A DNA stretch of 64,000 nt from Pseudomonas oleovorans subsp. oleovorans (GTDB lineage Bacteria; Pseudomonadota; Gammaproteobacteria; Pseudomonadales; Pseudomonadaceae): contig NZ_NIUB01000013.1 in assembly GCF_002197815.1 (NCBI RefSeq), positions 1-64,000 of the forward strand, in the 5' to 3' direction. Both the position numbers and the translations under genes were made by a program. Positions 45,823 through 55,891 of this stretch are shown here, piece after piece (position 1 is the stretch's first letter; the number at the start of each line of letters is the position of its first letter). The notes under the pieces were generated by a model, which saw nothing but the letters and a program-made list of their open reading frames with translations, did no database searches and was not told the origin of the DNA.

Positions 45823-47148
45823 GTGTTTGCCCAATTCGCCCTGCATGAACGCCTGCTCAAAGCCGTGGCCGAGCTTAATTTCGTCGAGCCGACTCCGGTG
45901 CAGGCGGCAGCGATTCCGCCTGCGCTGGAGGGCAAGGACTTGCGGGTGATCGCCCAGACCGGCAGTGGCAAGACCGCCGCTTTCGTCCTGCCGCTGCTCA
46001 ATCGGCTGCTCGGCGATGGCAACTCCAAGCAGCGCCTCAGCATTCGTGCGCTGATTCTGCTGCCGACCCGTGAGCTGGCGCAGCAGACGCTCAAGGAAGT
46101 CGAGCGCTTCGCCCAGTTCACCTTCCTCAAGGCCGGTCTGGTTACCGGTGGTGAGGACTTCAAGGTGCAGGCCGCGATGATGCGCAAGATCGACATTCTG
46201 ATCGGTACGCCGGGCCGGCTGATCGAGCATGCCAACGCCGGTAATCTGCCGCTGGATGAGGTCGAGGTGCTGGTGTTCGATGAAGCCGACCGCATGCTCG
46301 ACATGGGCTTTGCCGAGGACGCCCAGCGCCTGGCTGAGGCCTGCGGCCCGCACCAGACCCTGCTGTTCTCCGCTACCACTGGCGGCAATGGCCTGCGCGA
46401 GATGGTCGCCAAGGTGCTCAAGGACCCGCAGCACCTGATGCTCAACAGCGTCAGCCAGCTCAATGAGGGTACTCGCCAGCAAATCATCACGGCCGACCAC
46501 AACTATCACAAGGAACAGCTTGTGGACTGGTTGTTGGCCAACGAGACCTACGACAAGGCTATCGTCTTCACCAACACCCGCGTCCAGGCTGATCGTCTCT
46601 ACGGCAAGCTGGTGGCGGCCGGGGTCAAGGCGTTCGTGTTGCACGGTGAGAAGGATCAGAAGGACCGCAAGCTGGCCATCGACCGCCTACGCCAGGGAGC
46701 AGTCAAGGTCCTGGTGGCCACCGACGTGGCTGCGCGCGGTCTGGACGTCGAAGGCCTGGATCTGGTGATCAACTTCGACATGCCGCGTTCCGGCGACGAG
46801 TACGTGCACCGCATCGGTCGTACCGGCCGTGCCGGCGGCGAAGGCCTGGCGGTATCGCTGATCTGCCACACCGATTGGAACCTGATGTCGAGCATCGAGC
46901 GCTACCTCAAGCAGCGTTTCGAGCGTCGTACCATCAAGGAGCTGAAAGGCATCTACCAGGGGCCGAAGAACCTCAAGGCCTCGGGCAAGGCCGCCGGCAG
47001 CAAGAAGAAAAAGACCGACAAGAAAGATCCGAAGAAAGCCACCGCCTCCAAGCGCAAGACCGGTCCGCGTCCTGCTGGCAAGCCTTCTGTGCTGGTCAGT
47101 GCCGATGGCAGCGCGCCGCTCAAGCGCAAGAAGCCGGCTGCGGAGTAA
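45823..47148 (+). CDS. DEAD-box ATP-dependent RNA helicase
   Basis: 441 residues. N-terminal Q motif, motif I AQTGSGKT (about 46-53), motif Ia LLPTRELAQQ, DEAD box VLVFDEADRMLDMG, SATT, then the second RecA domain with VATDVAARGLDVEG and HRIGRTGRAG. A Lys-rich tail (about residues 385-441) suits RNA binding. It probably works in ribosome assembly or mRNA decay. GTG start. I do not assign it to SrmB, RhlE or another named subfamily. Confidence 0.9.
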   Translation: MFAQFALHERLLKAVAELNFVEPTPVQAAAIPPALEGKDLRVIAQTGSGKTAAFVLPLLNRLLGDGNSKQRLSIRALILLPTRELAQQTLKEVERFAQFTFLKAGLVTGGEDFKVQAAMMRKIDILIGTPGRLIEHANAGNLPLDEVEVLVFDEADRMLDMGFAEDAQRLAEACGPHQTLLFSATTGGNGLREMVAKVLKDPQHLMLNSVSQLNEGTRQQIITADHNYHKEQLVDWLLANETYDKAIVFTNTRVQADRLYGKLVAAGVKAFVLHGEKDQKDRKLAIDRLRQGAVKVLVATDVAARGLDVEGLDLVINFDMPRSGDEYVHRIGRTGRAGGEGLAVSLICHTDWNLMSSIERYLKQRFERRTIKELKGIYQGPKNLKASGKAAGSKKKKTDKKDPKKATASKRKTGPRPAGKPSVLVSADGSAPLKRKKPAAE

Positions 47149-47165
47149 GGCTGCGACCTTGATTC

Positions 47166-47228
47166 TGTAGGAGCCGGCTTGCCGGCGATGGGCGTATCAA
47201 TCGCATCGCCGGCAAGCCGGCTCCTACA
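47166..47228. repeat. Paired REP (TGTAGGAGCCGGCTTGCCGGCGA family)
   Basis: TGTAGGAGCCGGCTTGCCGGCGAT and its nearly perfect inverted copy are separated by about 15 bp and fold into a long hairpin. Same family as 39195-39256. It lies between the convergent helicase and ABC genes. Confidence 0.9.
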
Positions 47229-47239
47229 CAAGCCTCACT

Positions 47240-49075
47240 CTACTCCACCCCGACGAAACCACCGGTCTGGTGCTGCCACAGGCGTGCATACAGACCGCCG
47301 TGGGCAATCAGCTCGGCGTGGGTGCCGGTTTCGATGACCTGCCCCCGGTCGATCACCACCAGGCGATCCATCCGTGCGATGGTCGACAGGCGGTGGGCGA
47401 TGGCGATCACCGTCTTGCCTTCCATCAGGCTATCCAGGCTTTCCTGAATGGCCGCCTCCACTTCCGAGTCCAGTGCCGAGGTGGCTTCGTCCAGTACCAG
47501 AATCGGCGCGTCCTTGAGCAGCACGCGGGCGATGGCAATGCGCTGACGCTGGCCACCGGACAGCTTCACGCCGCGCTCACCGACCTGAGCATCCATGCCG
47601 CGTCCGCCCTGGCTGTCATCGAGGGTGGGGATGAAGGCATCGGCGCGGGCCTTGCGTACTGCTTGCCAGAGCTCGTCGTCGTTGGCAGCGGGTTTGCCGT
47701 AGCGCAGGTTGTCACGGATCGAACGGTGCAGCAGGGCGGTGTCCTGGGTCACCACGCCGATGTTGGCGCGCAGGCTTTCCTGAGTCACCGTGGCGATGTC
47801 CTGATCGTCGATCAGGATGCGTCCGCTTTCCAGGTCGTACAGGCGCAGCAGCAGGTTGACCAGGGTCGACTTGCCGGCGCCGGAAGGGCCGACCAGACCG
47901 ATTTTCTCGCCGGGTGCAATGGCGATGTCCAGGCCGCTGATCACGCCGCCCTTCTTGCCGTAGTGGAAGTGGATGTCCTCGAAACGCACGCCGCCCTGCG
48001 TCACCTGCAGCGGTTTGGCATTTGCGTGGTCGAGCACCTGGCGTGGCTGAACGATGCTCTGCATGCCGTCCTGCACGGTGCCGACGTTCTCGAAGATGCC
48101 GTTGACCACCCACATGATCCATTCGGCCATGTTGTTGATGCGGATTACCAGGCCCAGCGCCAGGGCGATGGCGCCAGTGGTGATCAGTGACTGGCTCCAC
48201 AGCCACAGGGCCAGGGCGCCGGTGCCGACGATCAGTACGCCGTTCAGGCAGGTGATGAGAAAATCCAGGGCAGTGATGGTGCGCGACTGCAGGCGGAACT
48301 TGTCGAGCAGATCCTGCATGGCTTCGCGGGCGTAGCTTTCCTCTTCCTGCGAGTGGGCGAACAGCTTGAGCGTGGCGATGTTGCTGTAGCCATCGACGAC
48401 CCGGCCCATAACTTTCGAGCGCGCCGAGGAAGCGGCAGCCGAGCGCGCCTTGATGCGCGGCACGAAGTACCAGAGCGCCGCGCTGTAGCCGACTATCCAC
48501 AACGACAGCGGCACCACCAGGCGCAGATCGGCGGCGGCGAACAGGTACAGCGCGCTGCCGGCATAGACCACCACATGCCACAGCGCGTCGATCACCTGCA
48601 TGGCCGAGTCGCATAGCGAAGGGCCGGTCTGCATCACGCGCTGGGCGATGCGGCCGGCGAAGTCGTTCTGGAAGAAGCTCAGGCTCTGCTTGAGCACGTA
48701 GCGGTGGTTCTGCCAGCGAATCAGGTTGGTCAGGCCCGGATTGACCGCCTGGTGCGTGAGCAGGTTGTGCAGGCCGAACACCAGGGGGCGGATGATCAGC
48801 GCCACCAGCAGCATCCACAGCAGCTCGTTCTGGTGCTTGCTGAAGAAGCTGCTGGCATCCGTGCTGGCCTGGGCCATGTCGATCAGCTGGCCGAGGAAGC
48901 TGAACAGCGCGACTTCGATCAGGGCGGCGAAGAAGCCGATGATCAGCACTGCCAGCATCAGCGGCCACACCTGTTTCAGGTAATGGCTGTAGAAACGCAG
49001 CATGCCGGTTGGCGGGGCGACGTCGGGGCTTGGTTTGAAGACGTCGATCAGGGATTCGAAGCGGCGAAACAGCAT
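47240..49075 (-). CDS. ABC transporter, fused permease and ATPase
   Basis: 611 residues. A six-helix exporter membrane domain (about residues 30-335) precedes the ATPase: Walker A LVGPSGAGKSTLV, Q-loop GVVTQDTALL, signature LSGGQRQRIAIA, Walker B ILVLDEATSALDSE and the H-loop AHRLST. A half-transporter that should dimerise to export lipids, peptides or drugs. It resembles PA3228, which in P. aeruginosa is close to ppiA; here it lies about 7 kb from ppiA. Confidence 0.9.
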   Translation of the reverse strand: MLFRRFESLIDVFKPSPDVAPPTGMLRFYSHYLKQVWPLMLAVLIIGFFAALIEVALFSFLGQLIDMAQASTDASSFFSKHQNELLWMLLVALIIRPLVFGLHNLLTHQAVNPGLTNLIRWQNHRYVLKQSLSFFQNDFAGRIAQRVMQTGPSLCDSAMQVIDALWHVVVYAGSALYLFAAADLRLVVPLSLWIVGYSAALWYFVPRIKARSAAASSARSKVMGRVVDGYSNIATLKLFAHSQEEESYAREAMQDLLDKFRLQSRTITALDFLITCLNGVLIVGTGALALWLWSQSLITTGAIALALGLVIRINNMAEWIMWVVNGIFENVGTVQDGMQSIVQPRQVLDHANAKPLQVTQGGVRFEDIHFHYGKKGGVISGLDIAIAPGEKIGLVGPSGAGKSTLVNLLLRLYDLESGRILIDDQDIATVTQESLRANIGVVTQDTALLHRSIRDNLRYGKPAANDDELWQAVRKARADAFIPTLDDSQGGRGMDAQVGERGVKLSGGQRQRIAIARVLLKDAPILVLDEATSALDSEVEAAIQESLDSLMEGKTVIAIAHRLSTIARMDRLVVIDRGQVIETGTHAELIAHGGLYARLWQHQTGGFVGVE

Positions 49076-49121
49076 TGCAGGCGTCTTGCCTCAATAGGAG
49101 TGGACGCCGATAGTAACGCTG

Positions 49122-50186
49122 TCAGTGCGAGCGAGTCTCAGTTAAAAGCGGTTTCTGCAACTCGCTGGCCCAGGCCAGCAGCGGCACGTGCACCTCAGGC
49201 TGCCAGATACGCTTGAATAGCAAGGCCAGGTGTTCGGACTCGCCGCGACTGAAGGGCAGGCGGTCGATGCGCTCATGCACCTGCCACTGACCCTCTTTCC
49301 TCTGCGCGAAATCGAAGCGGAAGGGATGAAAACCGGTCATGCCCAGGCGCAGGTCGGTGACCACCAGGCGATCACCGATCTGGTCATAGCGCAGCACACC
49401 GCCGCTGAACCACTCCAGGCGTTGATGCATGGGGGCGTCAGCCAGGTGCTCACGCAGATGAGTGCCGCGCGGCAAGCGTTGCAGTTGCGGTGGCTCGTCA
49501 TCAAACCAGCCAACCAGGGCTTCGTGATAGTGCTCGCCATCGAGCACGATGACGCGCCACAGCAGCGTGTTGAGCGGTGTCGGTGTGGTGAACAGCTGTT
49601 CGGCCTGGATGCCCTGACGCGCCAGCTCGCGTTCCACTCGCTGCTCGGCCATGAACTTGCCGGCCAGGCTGAAGCCGATGTACAGCGTCGACACCGCCAG
49701 CGCTACGGCCGGTACGCGCCAACTCTGCTCGCGCAACCCAGTGAACAGGCTGATCAGCACCGCTGCAATCAGCGGCAAGGTGTACAGCGGGTCGATGATG
49801 AACAGGCTCGACCAGGCCGTAGGTGTCGGCATCAGCGGCCAGAACAGCTGGGTGCCGTAGCTGGTGAAGGCGTCCAGCAGCGGGTGGGTGATCAGCACCA
49901 GCCACAGCGTGAGCAATAAACGATTGGCCGAGTAACCCGGGTGAGGGCGAAAGCGCCTGGCCAGCCAGGTCAGCAGCAGGGCAAAGCCGCTGAGAACGAA
50001 CAGCGAGTGGCTGAAACCGCGATGGTAGGTCATGTTGGCCACGGCATCGCCGTATTCCATGACCACATCCAGGTCGGGAACGGTGGCGAGCATCGCGCCG
50101 TAGAGCAGCGCCTTGCGCCCCTGCCAGCGACCGAGCAGCGCGCCCTGGATGCTGGCGCCGAGTACCGCCTGGGTTATGGAGTCCAT
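49122..50186 (-). CDS. YdjM-like membrane-bound metal-dependent hydrolase
   Basis: 354 residues with about four to five membrane segments in the first two-thirds. The DUF457 pattern is clear: MDSITQAVLGASIQGALLG, then PDLDV, YHRGFSHSL and HPLLDAFTSYG, which hold His/Asp putative metal ligands. The E. coli relative YdjM is LexA-regulated; no SOS box is evident here to me. The reaction is unknown. Confidence 0.85.
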   Translation of the reverse strand: MDSITQAVLGASIQGALLGRWQGRKALLYGAMLATVPDLDVVMEYGDAVANMTYHRGFSHSLFVLSGFALLLTWLARRFRPHPGYSANRLLLTLWLVLITHPLLDAFTSYGTQLFWPLMPTPTAWSSLFIIDPLYTLPLIAAVLISLFTGLREQSWRVPAVALAVSTLYIGFSLAGKFMAEQRVERELARQGIQAEQLFTTPTPLNTLLWRVIVLDGEHYHEALVGWFDDEPPQLQRLPRGTHLREHLADAPMHQRLEWFSGGVLRYDQIGDRLVVTDLRLGMTGFHPFRFDFAQRKEGQWQVHERIDRLPFSRGESEHLALLFKRIWQPEVHVPLLAWASELQKPLLTETRSH

Positions 50187-50316
50187 CGAGTGCTTCCGAA
50201 AAAAGACAGGCCGCTACGTTAGCCGAGGTGACCGGCGAATGCCGTGGGGAAATTTCAAGCAAAGATTACAGCTGCGGCGGGTATTCTGATGCCATGCCTT
50301 TCAAGAAATCATGGCC

Positions 50317-50730
50317 ATGCTGATCGTCTCCAACAGTGTTCACCTTCCCGATGATGAAATCGAACTGACCGCCATCCGCGCCCAGGGCGCCGGTGGGCAG
50401 AACGTCAACAAGGTGTCCAGCGCCGTGCACCTGCGTTTCGACAGCCAGGCCTCATCGTTGCCGCCCTTTTACAAGGAGCGCCTGCTGACGCTTGCCGACA
50501 GTCGTATCACCGCCGACGGGGTGGTGATCATCAAGGCGCAGCAGTACCGCACTCAGGAGCAGAATCGCGCCGATGCCCTGGAGCGCCTTGCCGAGTTGAT
50601 CCGCAGCGCCGGCAAGGTGGAAAAGCAACGCCGCCCGACCAAACCGACCCTGGGCTCGAAGAAGCGTCGCCTGGACGGCAAGAGCAAGCGCGGCGCGATC
50701 AAGGCGGGGCGGGGCAAGGTGGATTTTTAG
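50317..50730 (+). CDS. arfB: Alternative ribosome-rescue factor ArfB (YaeJ)
   Basis: 137 residues. The release-factor GGQ motif is in RAQGAGGQNVNK (about residues 20-31) and the basic tail (KQRRPTKPTLGSKKRRLDGKSKRG) enters the empty mRNA channel. ArfB hydrolyses peptidyl-tRNA on stalled ribosomes. I prefer ATG 50317 over 50311. The last 4 bp overlap the end of mgsA on the other strand. Confidence 0.93.
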   Translation: MLIVSNSVHLPDDEIELTAIRAQGAGGQNVNKVSSAVHLRFDSQASSLPPFYKERLLTLADSRITADGVVIIKAQQYRTQEQNRADALERLAELIRSAGKVEKQRRPTKPTLGSKKRRLDGKSKRGAIKAGRGKVDF

Positions 50731-51191
50731 CCGCGCGCTGCCAGATAAGCCTGATAGTCGGGAATGCGATACTCGTGCTGTTGCTCCAGCAGGCTGCTGC
50801 TGAGCATGTAGTCGGCGCTGCTCTCGTTGCACGCTACCGGGATGTTCCATACCGCCGCTACACGCAGCAGTGCCTTGATATCCGGGTCGTGTGGCTGCGG
50901 CTCGAACGGGTCCCAGAAGAACACCAGCATGTCCACGCGCTGCTCGGCAATGCGTGCGCCGATTTGCTGGTCGCCGCCCAGCGGGCCGCTGATCATGCTC
51001 TCCACCGGCAGATCCAGGCGTTTGCTCAAGAGTAGGCCGGTGGTGCCGGTGGCCACCAGTTCATGGCGCGCCAGCTTGTCGCGTTGACGTTCGCACCAGT
51101 CCAGCAGGAAACCCTTGCAGTGATCATGCGCCACCAGTGCGATGCGCTTGCGTGCCGGCAGTTGGGCACGGGTAAAGCTGATACGGCTCAT
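50727..51191 (-). CDS. mgsA: Methylglyoxal synthase
   Basis: 154 residues. The matches to the E. coli enzyme are close: RIALVAHDHCK, GTTGLL, GPLGGDQQIGA (catalytic Asp) and FFWDPFEPQPHDPDIKALLR with the catalytic Asp/His pair. It turns dihydroxyacetone phosphate to methylglyoxal, relieving triose-phosphate build-up. It begins 12 bp after gap on the same strand, so gap-mgsA is an operon that balances triose-phosphate use. Confidence 0.93.
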   Translation of the reverse strand: MSRISFTRAQLPARKRIALVAHDHCKGFLLDWCERQRDKLARHELVATGTTGLLLSKRLDLPVESMISGPLGGDQQIGARIAEQRVDMLVFFWDPFEPQPHDPDIKALLRVAAVWNIPVACNESSADYMLSSSLLEQQHEYRIPDYQAYLAARG

Positions 51192-51203
51192 CGAGCCTCC
51201 TGT

Positions 51204-52205
51204 TCAATTCAAGCGGGCCAGGACCAGGCAGTTGTCCAGCATACGGTTGGAGAAGCCCCACTCATTGTCATACCAGGCCATGACCTTGAGCAGCTTGCCG
51301 CTGACCTTGGTGTGGTTGGCGTCGAAGATCGATGACAACGGGTTGTGGTTGAAGTCGCAGGACACCAGCGGCAGAGCGTTGTAACCGAGAACCGGGGATC
51401 GCTCGCTGGCGGCCTTGAGCAGGGCATTGACTTCCTCGGCAGTGGTTTCGCGCTTGACCTGCACGGTCAGATCGACCAGCGACACGTTGATCACCGGCAC
51501 CCGCACGGCCATACCGGTAAGCTTGCCGGCCAGCTCCGGCAGTACCAGGCCGACCGCTTCGGCGGCGCCGGTTTTGGTCGGGATCATCGATTGGGTCGCC
51601 GAGCGTGCGCGGTACGGGTCGCTGTGGTACACATCGGACAGGTTCTGGTCGTTGGTGTAGGCGTGGATGGTGGTCATCAGGCCTTGCTCGATGCCCAATT
51701 CGCGTTGCAGCACCTGGGCCACCGGCGCCAGGCAGTTGGTGGTGCAGGAGGCGTTGGAGATGATCTGCATGTCCGGCGTCAGCACCTGTTCGTTGACGCC
51801 ATACACCACGGTGGCGTCGGCACCCTTGGCGGGCGCGGAGATCAAGACCTTGCGCGCGCCGGCGGTGAGGTGCGCGGCGGCCTTGTCGCGCTCGGTGAAC
51901 AGCCCGGTGCATTCCAGCACCACATCGACCTGATGGGTTTTCCACGGCAGCTCGGCCGGGTTGCGAATGGTGCTGACGGCGATGCGGTCACCCTTGATCC
52001 ACAAGCTTTCGCCGTCCACTTTAACTTCTTCAGGGAAATGGCCGTGGACGCTGTCATATTGCAACAGGTGGGCATTGATCGCGCTGTCGCCCAGGTCGTT
52101 GATGGCCACGACCTGCAGGTGCTGGCGATATTGCTGGGTGTAGAGTGCGCGTAGCACGTTGCGGCCGATGCGGCCGAAGCCATTGATGGCGATGCGTAGT
52201 GTCAT
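51204..52205 (-). CDS. gap: Glyceraldehyde-3-phosphate dehydrogenase
   Basis: 333 residues. NAD-binding start [19 protein letters not shown], catalytic [12 protein letters not shown] (Cys about 152), the [11 protein letters not shown] segment with the active-site His, and C-terminal [14 protein letters not shown]. Shape and context (divergent from edd, HexR boxes) suggest the glycolytic/Entner-Doudoroff enzyme, as gapA in P. aeruginosa. Confidence 0.95.
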   Translation of the reverse strand: MTLRIAINGFGRIGRNVLRALYTQQYRQHLQVVAINDLGDSAINAHLLQYDSVHGHFPEEVKVDGESLWIKGDRIAVSTIRNPAELPWKTHQVDVVLECTGLFTERDKAAAHLTAGARKVLISAPAKGADATVVYGVNEQVLTPDMQIISNASCTTNCLAPVAQVLQRELGIEQGLMTTIHAYTNDQNLSDVYHSDPYRARSATQSMIPTKTGAAEAVGLVLPELAGKLTGMAVRVPVINVSLVDLTVQVKRETTAEEVNALLKAASERSPVLGYNALPLVSCDFNHNPLSSIFDANHTKVSGKLLKVMAWYDNEWGFSNRMLDNCLVLARLN

Positions 52206-52229
52206 GGTGAGGGTCTCGTCAATTTGTTG

Positions 52230-52241
52230 TTGTAATTACAA
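52230..52241. promoter_or_regulatory. hexR box: HexR operator, gap side
   Basis: TTGTAATTACAA is a perfect 12-bp palindrome, 25 bp before the gap start. It fits the HexR half-sites TTGT...ACAA known to repress gap, edd and zwf promoters in Pseudomonas until KDPG (2-keto-3-deoxy-6-phosphogluconate) binds. Confidence 0.75.
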
Positions 52242-52291
52242 GATTATTCCCATTTCTCTAGAAATCAAGCCCATTGAGTGGCAGTATTTTG

Positions 52292-52303
52292 TTGTAAATA
52301 CAA
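52292..52303. promoter_or_regulatory. hexR box: HexR operator, edd side
   Basis: TTGTAAATACAA, one mismatch from a perfect palindrome, 33 bp before the edd start. Same half-sites as 52230-52241. The pair gives each divergent gene its own operator. Confidence 0.75.
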
Positions 52304-52335
52304 ATAAGCGCTAGTCGCTAGCCTGGAGATTCCCC

Positions 52336-54159
52336 ATGCATCCCCGCGTTGTTGAAGTGACCGAACGTCTTGTCCAGCGCAGCCGCGCCACGCGCCAGCG
52401 CTACCTGGAGATGATCCGTGCCGCCGCCAGCGAAGGCCCGCAGCGGGGCAAGCTGCAGTGCGCCAACTTCGCCCATGGCGTGGCTGGCTGCAGCGGTCAC
52501 GACAAGCAGACCCTGCGCCTGATGGATGCGGCCAACGTGGCCATCGTGTCTGCCTACAACGACATGTTGTCGGCCCATCAGCCCTACGAAACCTTTCCCG
52601 AGCAGATCAAACAGGCGCTGCGTGAGCTGGGCTCAGTGGGGCAGTTCGCCGGTGGCGTACCGGCCATGTGCGATGGTGTGACCCAGGGTGAGCCGGGCAT
52701 GGAGATTGGGATCGCCAGTCGCGAGGTGATCGCCATGTCCACCGCTGTGGCGCTGTCGCACAACATGTTCGATGCGGCGCTGTATCTGGGCGTGTGCGAC
52801 AAGATCGTGCCAGGGCTGATGATGGGCGCGCTGCGTTTCGGTCATCTGCCGTCGATATTCGTGCCGGCCGGGCCGATGACCTCGGGGCTGTCCAACAAGG
52901 AGAAGGCCGACGTGCGTCAGCGTTACGCCGAGGGCAAGGCGACCCGCGACGAGCTGCTGGCGGCGGAAATGGCCGCTTACCACGGGCCAGGTACCTGCAC
53001 CTTCTATGGCACCGCCAATACCAACCAGCTACTGATGGAGGTGATGGGCCTGCACCTGCCAGGCGCTTCCTTCATCAATCCGGGCACGCCGCTGCGTGAT
53101 GCGCTGACCCGTGAAGCTGCGCAGCAGGTCACCCGCCTGACCAAGCAGAGCGGGAGTTTCATGCCCATCGGCGAGATCGTCGACGAGCGTTGCCTGGTCA
53201 ACTCCATCGTTGCCCTGCATGCCACTGGTGGCTCCACCAACCATACCCTGCATATGCCGGCCATCGCCCGCGCCGCCGGCATTCTGCTGACCTGGCAGGA
53301 CATGGCCGACCTGTCCGAAGTGGTGCCGACCCTCGCGCACGTCTACCCCAATGGCAAGGCCGACATCAACCACTTCCAGGCCGCTGGCGGCATGGCTTTC
53401 CTGATCCGCGAATTGCTCGACGCCGGGTTGCTACATGAAGAGGTCAACACCGTGGCCGGCCGCGGCCTGTCACGCTACACCCGTGAGCCCTTCCTCGAGG
53501 ACGGCAAGCTGGTCTGGCGCGACGGGCCGAGCGAAAGTCTGGAGGAAAGCGTGCTGCGCCCCGTGGCGCGGCCGTTCTCGGCAGAAGGCGGCCTGCGCCT
53601 GATGCAGGGCAACCTGGGGCGTGGGGTGATGAAGGTGTCCGCGGTGGCCCCCGAGCATCAGGTGGTGGAAGCACCAGCTCTGGTGTTCGAGGATCAGTTG
53701 GAGCTGGTCGAAGCCTTCAAGGCCGGCAAGCTGGAGCGCGATTTCGTCGCCGTGGTGCGTTTTCAGGGGCCGCGCAGCAACGGCATGCCGGAGCTGCACA
53801 AGATGACGCCTTACCTGGGTGTGCTGCAGGATCGCGGCTTCAAGGTGGCACTGGTTACCGATGGGCGCATGTCCGGCGCTTCGGGCAAGATCCCGGCAGC
53901 CATTCATGTCTGCCCGGAGGCTTTCGATGGCGGGCCGCTGGCGCGGGTGCGTGACGGCGATCTGATTCGTGTCGATGGTCAGCGCGGGCAGCTGGTGCTG
54001 CAGGTCGATGAAGCCGAGTTCAGCGCGCGCGAGTTGGCGCCAAAGCCGGCTCCGGCAATCGGCTGCGGCCGCGAGTTGTTCGCCTTCATGCGCCACAACT
54101 TCAGCACGGCGGAGCAGGGCGCCAGTGCCTTTACCGAGAGCCTCGAGTCGCTGGTCTGA
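52336..54159 (+). CDS. edd: 6-phosphogluconate dehydratase
   Basis: 607 residues, IlvD/Edd family with Fe-S Cys ligands in [17 protein letters not shown] context, [15 protein letters not shown] and [27 protein letters not shown] and [17 protein letters not shown] are also typical. It converts 6-phosphogluconate to KDPG in the Entner-Doudoroff pathway. It is divergent from gap. glk and the gltRS genes that follow edd in P. aeruginosa are absent here. Confidence 0.95.
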   Translation: MHPRVVEVTERLVQRSRATRQRYLEMIRAAASEGPQRGKLQCANFAHGVAGCSGHDKQTLRLMDAANVAIVSAYNDMLSAHQPYETFPEQIKQALRELGSVGQFAGGVPAMCDGVTQGEPGMEIGIASREVIAMSTAVALSHNMFDAALYLGVCDKIVPGLMMGALRFGHLPSIFVPAGPMTSGLSNKEKADVRQRYAEGKATRDELLAAEMAAYHGPGTCTFYGTANTNQLLMEVMGLHLPGASFINPGTPLRDALTREAAQQVTRLTKQSGSFMPIGEIVDERCLVNSIVALHATGGSTNHTLHMPAIARAAGILLTWQDMADLSEVVPTLAHVYPNGKADINHFQAAGGMAFLIRELLDAGLLHEEVNTVAGRGLSRYTREPFLEDGKLVWRDGPSESLEESVLRPVARPFSAEGGLRLMQGNLGRGVMKVSAVAPEHQVVEAPALVFEDQLELVEAFKAGKLERDFVAVVRFQGPRSNGMPELHKMTPYLGVLQDRGFKVALVTDGRMSGASGKIPAAIHVCPEAFDGGPLARVRDGDLIRVDGQRGQLVLQVDEAEFSARELAPKPAPAIGCGRELFAFMRHNFSTAEQGASAFTESLESLV

Positions 54160-54230
54160 GGCAGGCGCCTGTTGCCCGGATTGCATCGGGCTACTTGCCA
54201 GACGCCGGCAAGGCCTGCAAAGCCGCTCTT

Positions 54231-54307
54231 CGTAGGAGCCCCGCCTCGGGGCGAAGCTTTATCCAAGCGTGCCCCGCCCTGATTCGCGGCGGGGCGCCGC
54301 TCCTACA
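54231..54307. repeat. Paired REP-type hairpin (CGTAGGAGC...GCTCCTACAG)
   Basis: CGTAGGAGCCCCGCCTCGGGGCGAAG and an inverted partner ending GGCGCCGCTCCTACAG. The outer GTAGGAGC matches the other REP pairs while the inner CCCCGCC stem differs, so this is a related variant. Located between edd and rdgC; a short CCCGGATTGCATCGGG unit precedes it (54176-54191). Confidence 0.75.
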
Positions 54308-54322
54308 GACCTGCGTCCTGCT

Positions 54323-55243
54323 TCAGATCCCCTGCGGAATTTCTTCGCCGCCCAGTGCGCTGAACAGCTCGGGCAGGAACTCTACCAGGGTCATCATCAT
54401 CAGGATGAAGCTGGCGTCCTGCTGGGCCAGGGCGTCGTCACCGCCGTCCTGTTCGGCCTGCTCCTGCAGCACGTCTTCGAAGCGCAGGCGCTTGATGGTC
54501 AGCTTGTCATCGAGCACGAACGACAGCTTGTCCTGCCAGGCCAGCGATAGTTGAGTAACCTGTTTGCCGGTGGACAGGTGCAGCTGGATTTCCTCGCTGG
54601 TCAGGTCTTGGCGCTTGCAGCGCACCACGCCGCCGTCTTCGTGGGTGTCACGCAGCTCGCACTCGTCGAGGACGAAGAAGCCTTCGGCAGCGCTCTGGTT
54701 CTTCAGCCAGTCGGTGAGGGTGGCGGTCGGCGCGATCTTCACCGACAGCGGGCGCACCGGCAGCGAGCCGATGGCTTCACGCAGGGTGGAGAGCAGGTCT
54801 TCAGCCTTCTTGGCGCTGGCGCTGTCGACCAGGATCAGGCCCTGCTTCGGCGCGATGGCGGCGAAGGTGCCGGATTTGCGGATAAAGGCGCGCGGCAGGA
54901 AGGCCTGGACGATCTCGTCTTTGATCTGGTCGCGCTCTTTCTTGTACACCTTGCGCATCTGCGTGTTTTCGATTTCGTCGACCTTCTCCTTCAGCGCATC
55001 ACGCACCACCGAACCCGGCAGAATGCGTTCTTCCTTGCGTGCGCCAATCAGCAGGAAGTCGCCGCTGACATGCACCAGTGGCGCATCGGCGCCCTTGCCG
55101 AAGGGGGCGGTGAAACCGTAGGTGGTCAGTTCCTGGCTGGCGCAGGGACGGGCCGGTTTACTGGCCAGTGCGGTCTCCAGCGCTTCGGCGTCGAAAGGAA
55201 TGTCCTGGGTGAGACGGTAGACCAGCAGGTTACGAAACCACAT
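54323..55243 (-). CDS. rdgC: Recombination-associated protein RdgC
   Basis: 306 residues, matching the RdgC family from [22 protein letters not shown] to the C-terminal [18 protein letters not shown]. RdgC forms a ring on DNA and restrains RecA. The Met at 55243 gives the family start; the open frame extends upstream without support. In P. aeruginosa it likewise neighbours the FKBP gene, there PA3263 and PA3262. Confidence 0.94.
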   Translation of the reverse strand: MWFRNLLVYRLTQDIPFDAEALETALASKPARPCASQELTTYGFTAPFGKGADAPLVHVSGDFLLIGARKEERILPGSVVRDALKEKVDEIENTQMRKVYKKERDQIKDEIVQAFLPRAFIRKSGTFAAIAPKQGLILVDSASAKKAEDLLSTLREAIGSLPVRPLSVKIAPTATLTDWLKNQSAAEGFFVLDECELRDTHEDGGVVRCKRQDLTSEEIQLHLSTGKQVTQLSLAWQDKLSFVLDDKLTIKRLRFEDVLQEQAEQDGGDDALAQQDASFILMMMTLVEFLPELFSALGGEEIPQGI

Positions 55244-55487
55244 GAGCGGGTGATTCTCCATTGATGATGAAGTCGCGGATTGGCGCCATCCTTGAACTCT
55301 CCCGTTGGGGAAAGCTGGCGCGCAGCGACGGATGAAGGTGGCGGGCCAATAACGCTGACCGCCGGCACAGAACACGCATTATTCTCCGCTGGCGTGTCCA
55401 GGCCAACCCTGACAACGAGTCTGCGAGGAAATTCGCCGGTCGTAGCTAAGTTCTTGCTGCGGCGGTAAATTTTTTTGCGAAGAGGGC

Positions 55488-55516
55488 TTGCCAAGGCTCG
55501 CCTCGCTCTCTAAAAT
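55488..55516 (+). promoter_or_regulatory. Sigma70 promoter of the tRNA-Val/tRNA-Asp pair
   Basis: -35 TTGCCA (55488-55493) and -10 TAAAAT (55511-55516), 17 bp apart, 21 bp before the tRNA-Val 5' end, followed by a GC-rich discriminator as usual for stable RNA promoters. Confidence 0.75.
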
Positions 55517-55537
55517 GCGCCCCACTTCGAGAGTGAA

Positions 55538-55613
55538 GGGTGATTAGCTCAGCCGGGAGAGCATCTGCCTTACAAGCAGAGGGTCGGCGGTTCGATCCCG
55601 TCATCACCCACCA
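55538..55613 (+). tRNA. tRNA-Val (anticodon TAC)
   Basis: A 76-nt cloverleaf with acceptor GGGTGAT/ATCACCC, anticodon loop CTTACAA (TAC), T-arm GGTTCGATCC and encoded CCA. It precedes tRNA-Asp by 15 bp in one transcript. Confidence 0.97.
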
Positions 55614-55628
55614 ATCTCGCAGTTACGC

Positions 55629-55705
55629 GCAGCGGTAGTTCAGTCGGTTAGAATACCGGCCTGTCACGCCGGGGGTCGCGGGTTCGAGTCCCGTCCGCTG
55701 CGCCA
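55629..55705 (+). tRNA. tRNA-Asp (anticodon GTC)
   Basis: A 77-nt cloverleaf with acceptor GCAGCGG/CCGCTGC, anticodon loop CTGTCAC (GTC), T-arm GGTTCGAGTCC and encoded CCA. Confidence 0.97.
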
Positions 55706-55891
55706 TTCTTCTCCTCGCTTCATCCCCTTCTGTGACAACTCTTCGGCGTCCGCCGAAATCTTCGAAAAATCCTTTGTTTGCTTGAACTTAAGCGCATTGC
55801 TCGGCTCCTATGCCGTAGCCAGTGATTGCGGCGTACTGCTAATCTCGCGCTTTCACACGACGGCCTTCGGGCGCATCTACAAGGAACAAGC

